Source: Streptomyces sp. NBC_01431 (lineage in GTDB: Bacteria; Actinomycetota; Actinomycetes; Streptomycetales; Streptomycetaceae). From it: 64,000 bases of DNA. This document shows positions 59,946-64,000 of the stretch, piece after piece. Numbering within the stretch: position 1 is the stretch's first letter; the number at the start of each line of letters is the position of its first letter. The position numbers and the translations under genes were made by a program. The DNA lies in assembly GCF_036231355.1 (NCBI RefSeq), contig NZ_CP109496.1:2294001-2358000 (forward strand), given 5' to 3'. A model generated the notes under the pieces. The model ran no database searches, was not told where the DNA came from, and worked only from the letters and a program-made list of their open reading frames with translations.

Positions 59946-61646
59946 TCAGGCCGTCAGGCGGGCGATCGCTTCCGCCAGGGGGAGCTCTTCGCGGGTGCCC
60001 GTGCGGCGGTCCTTCAGCTCGAAGACGCCTTCCCCGACGCGGCGACCGGCGACCAGGATCTTCGGGACGCCGATCAGCTCCGCGTCGGTGAACTTCACGC
60101 CCGGCGACACCCCGGCCCGGTCGTCGACCAGGACCCGCAGCCCGGCCGCGCGCAGCTGCTCCGCCGCGTCGAGCGCGGCCTCGGTCTGGACCGCCTTGCC
60201 CGCGGCGACGACGTGCACGTCCGCCGGAGCGATCTCGGCCGGCCAGCACAGCCCCTTGTCATCCGCGCTCTGCTCGGCGAGGGCGGCAACGGCCCGCGAG
60301 ACGCCGATGCCGTACGAGCCCATCGTGACCCGCACCGGCTTGCCCTCCTTGCCGAGCACGTCGAGCTGGAATGTGTCGGCGTACTTGCGGCCCAGCTGGA
60401 AGATGTGGCCGATCTCGATCGCGCGGTCGAGCTTGAGGCCCGCACCGCAGGACGGGCAGGGGTCGCCCTCCTCGACCACGACGACGTCGAGGTAGTCGTC
60501 GACCTCGAAGTCACGGCCGCAGACCACGTTGCGCGCGTGGGTGTCCGCCTTGTTGGCGCCGGTGATCCACGCAGTGCCGGGCGCGATGCGCGGGTCGGCG
60601 ATGTAGCGGACCTTCTCCAGTCCCTGCGGGCCGACGTAGCCGCGTACCAGGTCGGGACGGTCCGCGAAGTCCTCGGCCGTCACGAGCTCCACGACCGCCG
60701 GGGCCAGGTGCTCGCCGAGCTTGCCGAGGTCGACCTCGCGGTCGCCGGGCACGCCGACCGCGACGATCTCGCCGTCGACCTTGACCAGGAGGTTCTTCAG
60801 GGTCGCCGAGGCCGGCACACCCAGGAGCGCGGCGAGGGTCTCGATGGTGGGGGTGTCGGGGGTGGCCAGCTCCTCGACCGGCCCGTGCGCCGAGCCGTCG
60901 ACGGGCGCGGCCACGAACGTCACGGCTTCCGTGTTCGCCGCGTACTCGCACGCCGGGCAGTCCACGAACGTGTCCTCGCCCGCCGCGGCCGGCGCCAGGA
61001 ACTCCTCCGAGGCCGAGCCGCCCATGGCGCCGGACACCGCGGAGACGATGCGGTAGTCCAGGCCGAGCCGCGCGAAGATCTTCTGGTAGGCCGCGCGGTG
61101 CAGCGCGTACGACTCGGCGAGGCCCTCGTCGGTGGTGTCGAAGGAGTACGAGTCCTTCATCTGGAACTCGCGGCCGCGCAGCACGCCGGAGCGCGGGCGG
61201 GCCTCGTCGCGGTACTTGGTCTGGATCTGGTAGAGCATCACCGGCAGGTCCTTGTAGGACGTGCACTGGTCCTTGACCGTCTGCGTGAAGATCTCTTCGT
61301 GCGTCGGGCCGAGCAGGTACTCGCCGCCCTTGCGGTCCTTGAGGCGGAACAGCAGGTCGCCGTACTCCTCCCAGCGGCCGCTCGCCTCGTACGCGTCCTT
61401 GGGCAGCAGCGCGGGCAGCAGGACCTCCTGCGCCCCGATGGCGTCCATCTCCTCGCGCACGACGGTGGAGATGTTGTCCAGGACCTTCTTGCCGAGCGGC
61501 AGCCAGGTCCAGATGCCGGCGGCGTTGCGGCGCACGTAACCGGCGCGGACCAGGAGCTTGTGGCTGAGCGTCTCGGCGTCCGCCGGGTCGTCGCGCAGTG
61601 TCTTGGCCATCAGACGGGACATGCGCTGGACGTGGGCGGCTGCCAT
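59946..61646 (-). CDS. proS: Prolyl-tRNA synthetase, bacterial type
   Basis: 566 residues. Class II motifs are visible: motif 1 near 60-80, motif 2 [21 protein letters not shown] split around 143-165, and motif 3 [11 protein letters not shown] near 443. A YbaK-like editing insertion (about 225-390) removes mischarged alanine. CPACEY and CPSCGAG are small cysteine clusters around the insertion. ATG 61646 has AGGAGAT eight bases upstream. Confidence 0.97.
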   Translation of the reverse strand: MAAAHVQRMSRLMAKTLRDDPADAETLSHKLLVRAGYVRRNAAGIWTWLPLGKKVLDNISTVVREEMDAIGAQEVLLPALLPKDAYEASGRWEEYGDLLFRLKDRKGGEYLLGPTHEEIFTQTVKDQCTSYKDLPVMLYQIQTKYRDEARPRSGVLRGREFQMKDSYSFDTTDEGLAESYALHRAAYQKIFARLGLDYRIVSAVSGAMGGSASEEFLAPAAAGEDTFVDCPACEYAANTEAVTFVAAPVDGSAHGPVEELATPDTPTIETLAALLGVPASATLKNLLVKVDGEIVAVGVPGDREVDLGKLGEHLAPAVVELVTAEDFADRPDLVRGYVGPQGLEKVRYIADPRIAPGTAWITGANKADTHARNVVCGRDFEVDDYLDVVVVEEGDPCPSCGAGLKLDRAIEIGHIFQLGRKYADTFQLDVLGKEGKPVRVTMGSYGIGVSRAVAALAEQSADDKGLCWPAEIAPADVHVVAAGKAVQTEAALDAAEQLRAAGLRVLVDDRAGVSPGVKFTDAELIGVPKILVAGRRVGEGVFELKDRRTGTREELPLAEAIARLTA

Positions 61647-61733
61647 GGATTTATCTCCTGTACGTGCACGGGGTGATGCCAGGAGGTTAGCCGGGTGGCC
61701 CGAGTGCGCGGAAATCCGTTTACCCGACGGCGT

Positions 61734-62282
61734 TCATCCGTGGCGCAGCAACGGAAGGTGCGCGCCCATCACCGCGTACGGTCGCGCCGCGCTGGGGAAG
61801 TGCACCCGCTCGGCCAGATCGACGTAGCCGAGCCCCCGGTACAGGGCGCGAGCAGGGCTCTCCGTGTCGATCGCGGAGAGGATCGAGCGGGGTTCGGTGG
61901 CGGTGTCGGTGATGGTGGTGATGAGCGCCCGGCCCAGGCCCCGGCCCTGAAATTCGGGGTGGACGTGGAGTTCGGTGATGACGAAGGAGTCGTCGAGCCA
62001 GTGGTCGGCGCCGTTGTTGCGCAGGTAGGGCTCGACGACGGTGGACCACCAGTGGGCACGGTCGTTGGGCATCCCGTACACGAACCCGGCCAGCCGCCCC
62101 TCGGGGGTGGTGGCTCCGAGCGCCCTCGCGCCGGGCTGGGACAGGTGACGCAGCACGATGTGGCGGCGGACCCCGACCTCGTCGGCGCTCAGGCCGAAGG
62201 CGACCGCCTGCACGGCGAGCGCTTCGTCCACGCGGGCCGCGAGGTCGAGCGGGCCGACCACTGCGTCAGAGTCAGGAGCCAT
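61734..62282 (-). CDS. GNAT family acetyltransferase
   Basis: 182 residues with the GNAT acetyl-CoA signature VHPEFQGRGLGRAL near 107-120 and a late ARALYRGLGYVD motif. The substrate is unknown. The gene begins 15 bases after the stop of the second acetyltransferase, so the two are probably co-transcribed. Confidence 0.88.
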   Translation of the reverse strand: MAPDSDAVVGPLDLAARVDEALAVQAVAFGLSADEVGVRRHIVLRHLSQPGARALGATTPEGRLAGFVYGMPNDRAHWWSTVVEPYLRNNGADHWLDDSFVITELHVHPEFQGRGLGRALITTITDTATEPRSILSAIDTESPARALYRGLGYVDLAERVHFPSAARPYAVMGAHLPLLRHG

Positions 62283-62297
62283 GGGCGCACCCTAACC

Positions 62298-63143
62298 TCA
62301 GAACAGCACGCTCATGAACGCCCCGGTCTCACGGAATCCGACCCGCCGGTAGCAGGCTCGTGCGGGAGCGTTGAAGTCGTTGACGTACAGGCTCACGACG
62401 GGGGCGACGTCGGCGAGGGCGTAGCGCAGGACGGCCGCCATACCGGTGGCGGACAGGCCCCTGCCGCGGTGTTCGGGGGCGACCCAGACGCCCTGGATCT
62501 GGCAGGCCTGGGTGGTGGCGGCGCCGATCTCGGCCTTGAAGACGACCTTGCCGTCCTCGATGCGGGCGAACGAGCGCCCGGATCCCACGAGTTCGGCGAC
62601 GCGGGCCTGGTAGAGCAGACCGCCGTCGCCCGCGAGCGGGGAGACGCCGACCTCCTCGGTGAACATGGCGACGCAGGCCGGCATGATCGCGTCCATCTCG
62701 TCCTTGCGGATCCGGCGGACGTACGGGTCGGGCTCGATGTCGTCCGGCATCCGCTCGGTGACCATGAGCGGCTGGTGCGGGCGTACGTCGCGGGCCGGTC
62801 CCCAGTGCGGTTCGAGCAGGCGCCACAGCTGGGCGGTGGATTCGGCGGGGCCGACGATCGAGGAGCAGCGGCGGCCGGTGCGGCGGGCGCGGTCGGCGAA
62901 GGAACGTACCGCCTCGGGGGTCGCGCAGATCGGTACGAGGTTGGCACCGGAGTAGCAGAGCGAGCGGAGCCGTCCGTCGGCGTACCAGCCCCACATCTCG
63001 CCGCCCAGGCGCCAGGGGTCGAGGCCGGCGATCTGCACGCGGGAGGTCACGAAGGCGTTGGCGACCGGGTCGCTCTCCAGGATGGCGAGCGCCGCGCCGA
63101 GGTCGCCGGGTTCGAGGACCCGGGTGGTGGTCTGCGTCAACAC
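62298..63143 (-). CDS. GNAT family acetyltransferase with N-terminal DUF4081 domain
   Basis: 281 residues. The N-terminal half (about 1-130) follows the DUF4081 pattern (LLSGDPVANAFV-like start, GEMWGWY, SLCYSGANLVP). The C-terminal half is a GNAT domain with QIQGVWVAPEHRGRGLS and NDFNAPARACYRRVGF. GTG start at 63143. Such two-domain acetyltransferases stand next to ispG in Streptomyces; the substrate is unknown. Confidence 0.9.
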   Translation of the reverse strand: MLTQTTTRVLEPGDLGAALAILESDPVANAFVTSRVQIAGLDPWRLGGEMWGWYADGRLRSLCYSGANLVPICATPEAVRSFADRARRTGRRCSSIVGPAESTAQLWRLLEPHWGPARDVRPHQPLMVTERMPDDIEPDPYVRRIRKDEMDAIMPACVAMFTEEVGVSPLAGDGGLLYQARVAELVGSGRSFARIEDGKVVFKAEIGAATTQACQIQGVWVAPEHRGRGLSATGMAAVLRYALADVAPVVSLYVNDFNAPARACYRRVGFRETGAFMSVLF

Positions 63144-63308
63144 GAGGGGGCCTCACGGTACGGTCTGCTGATCTCCGCACTGTACCTGCCACCCCGGGGG
63201 CGGCGCCCCCATACCCCGCACCACCAAGGCTCCGCCGCCCGGGGCTTCGCGGGGGCGCGGGCCCGGGGGTGGTGCCCCCGGTTGGGAAGGTGCGGGGTGG
63301 GGAAGGCG
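63144..63308 (-). other. Spacer with two hairpins between ispG and the acetyltransferase genes
   Basis: Two GC-rich dyads, 63196-63210 (6 bp) and 63263-63281 (7 bp, CCGGGGG/CCCCCGG), follow the ispG stop on the minus strand. They are likely end signals of ispG without U-tracts. Confidence 0.5.
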
Positions 63309-64000
63309 TCAGCCCGCCACCGACACCTGCGGCTCGCCCGAGGCGATGCCGTCCTTCTCCATCTGCTCGGCGATCTTCATCGCCTCGTCGATCAGCGTCT
63401 CCACGATCTTCGACTCCGGCACGGTCTTGATGACCTCGCCCTTCACGAAGATCTGGCCCTTGCCGTTGCCCGAGGCCACACCCAGATCCGCCTCACGCGC
63501 CTCGCCCGGACCGTTCACCACACAGCCCATGACCGCGACCCTCAGCGGGACCTCCATGCCCTCAAGCCCCGCCGTGACCTCCTCGGCCAGCTTGTACACG
63601 TCCACCTGGGCACGACCGCACGACGGGCACGACACGATCTCCAGGCGGCGCTGGCGCAGGTTCAGCGACTCCAGGATCTGGATACCGACCTTGATCTCCT
63701 CCGCCGGAGGAGCCGAGAGCGAGACCCGGATCGTGTCGCCGATGCCCTCGGCCAGCAGCGCGCCGAACGCCACCGCCGACTTGATCGTCCCCTGGAACGC
63801 CGGACCGGCCTCCGTCACGCCCAGGTGCAGCGGGTAGTCACACTGCGCCGCGAGCTGCCGGTAGGCATTCACCATGACCACCGGGTCGTTGTGCTTCACC
63901 GAGATCTTGATGTCCCGGAAGCCGTGCTCCTCGAAGAGGGAGGCCTCCCACAGCGCGGACTCCACCAGCGCCTCGGGCGTCGCCTTCCCGTACTTCTTCA
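63309..64000 (-). CDS. ispG: 4-hydroxy-3-methylbut-2-enyl diphosphate synthase (flavodoxin), 3' part
   Basis: The last 230 codons of IspG (GcpE), the Fe-S enzyme that makes HMBPP in the non-mevalonate isoprenoid pathway. The frame stays open to the window edge ([20 protein letters not shown]), so the N-terminal 150 or so residues lie outside. The [4Fe-4S] ligand block CPSCGR, followed by GCVVNGPGE, is present, as is the FVKGE end. Nothing unusual in the visible part. Confidence 0.95.
   Translation of the reverse strand, partial: KKYGKATPEALVESALWEASLFEEHGFRDIKISVKHNDPVVMVNAYRQLAAQCDYPLHLGVTEAGPAFQGTIKSAVAFGALLAEGIGDTIRVSLSAPPAEEIKVGIQILESLNLRQRRLEIVSCPSCGRAQVDVYKLAEEVTAGLEGMEVPLRVAVMGCVVNGPGEAREADLGVASGNGKGQIFVKGEVIKTVPESKIVETLIDEAMKIAEQMEKDGIASGEPQVSVAG

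Overview
The window is a stretch of chromosome from a high-GC actinomycete, almost certainly Streptomyces or a close streptomycete. The coding regions are very GC-rich, starts are often GTG (once TTG), the rRNA spacers carry no tRNA, and the order ispG - GNAT - proS - rimP-nusA-ylxR-infB-rbfA-truB - ribF - type VII secretion locus - rpsO-pnp - dapB - thyX - dapA - rnjA - rrn matches the conserved Streptomyces core as I know it from S. coelicolor. No insertion sequence, phage gene, integrase, tRNA or CRISPR array was seen.

Layout. 0-6.5 kb: a shortened DegT-type aminotransferase reading frame, then a complete rRNA operon on the minus strand (16S 5968-4441, 23S 4137-1018, 5S 926-808) with its tandem-promoter leader, a perfect 17-bp processing stem around 23S and a strong U-tract terminator. 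6.5-17 kb: RNase J, DapA, ThyX, small membrane proteins, DapB, an M16 peptidase, PNPase and ribosomal protein S15, so lysine/peptidoglycan precursor synthesis, dTMP synthesis and RNA turnover.

17-40 kb: a type VII (ESX-like) secretion locus with EccD, EccC, two WXG100 proteins, two mycosins, a 555-aa WXG-containing low-complexity protein, a 142-aa helical protein, EccB, EccE, a conserved 242-aa protein and a 1354-aa EspI-like ParA/MinD ATPase with huge disordered flanks. It is interrupted at 22.8-25.7 kb by lower-GC accessory genes: a small ORF, a lipoprotein, a decayed XRE-type regulator, an RsbW-like ATPase and a DUF397 protein, i.e. the parts of a WhiJ-like cassette with a dead regulator. 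A second lower-GC block spans part of the first mycosin and the variable part of the WXG-containing protein.

40-46 kb: a five-gene peptide-type ABC importer whose leader carries a candidate promoter with a DasR-like box and seven helically phased 11-bp repeats. 46-58 kb: ribF, a 1190-aa protease-like/NACHT-like NTPase of unknown function, and the truB-rbfA-DUF503-infB-ylxR-nusA-rimP translation/transcription cluster, all minus strand. 58-64 kb: a lipoprotein and ferritin-like pair, an aminoglycoside-phosphotransferase-fold pseudokinase, proS, two GNAT acetyltransferases and the 3' part of ispG, which runs off the window.

The best leads for undescribed biology are the protease-like/NACHT-like protein with non-canonical residues at both active sites, the mosaic secretion substrate/mycosin block, the phased repeat array ahead of the ABC operon, and the apparent pseudokinase. 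Locus conservation statements come from memory of Streptomyces genomes and were not checked by search.
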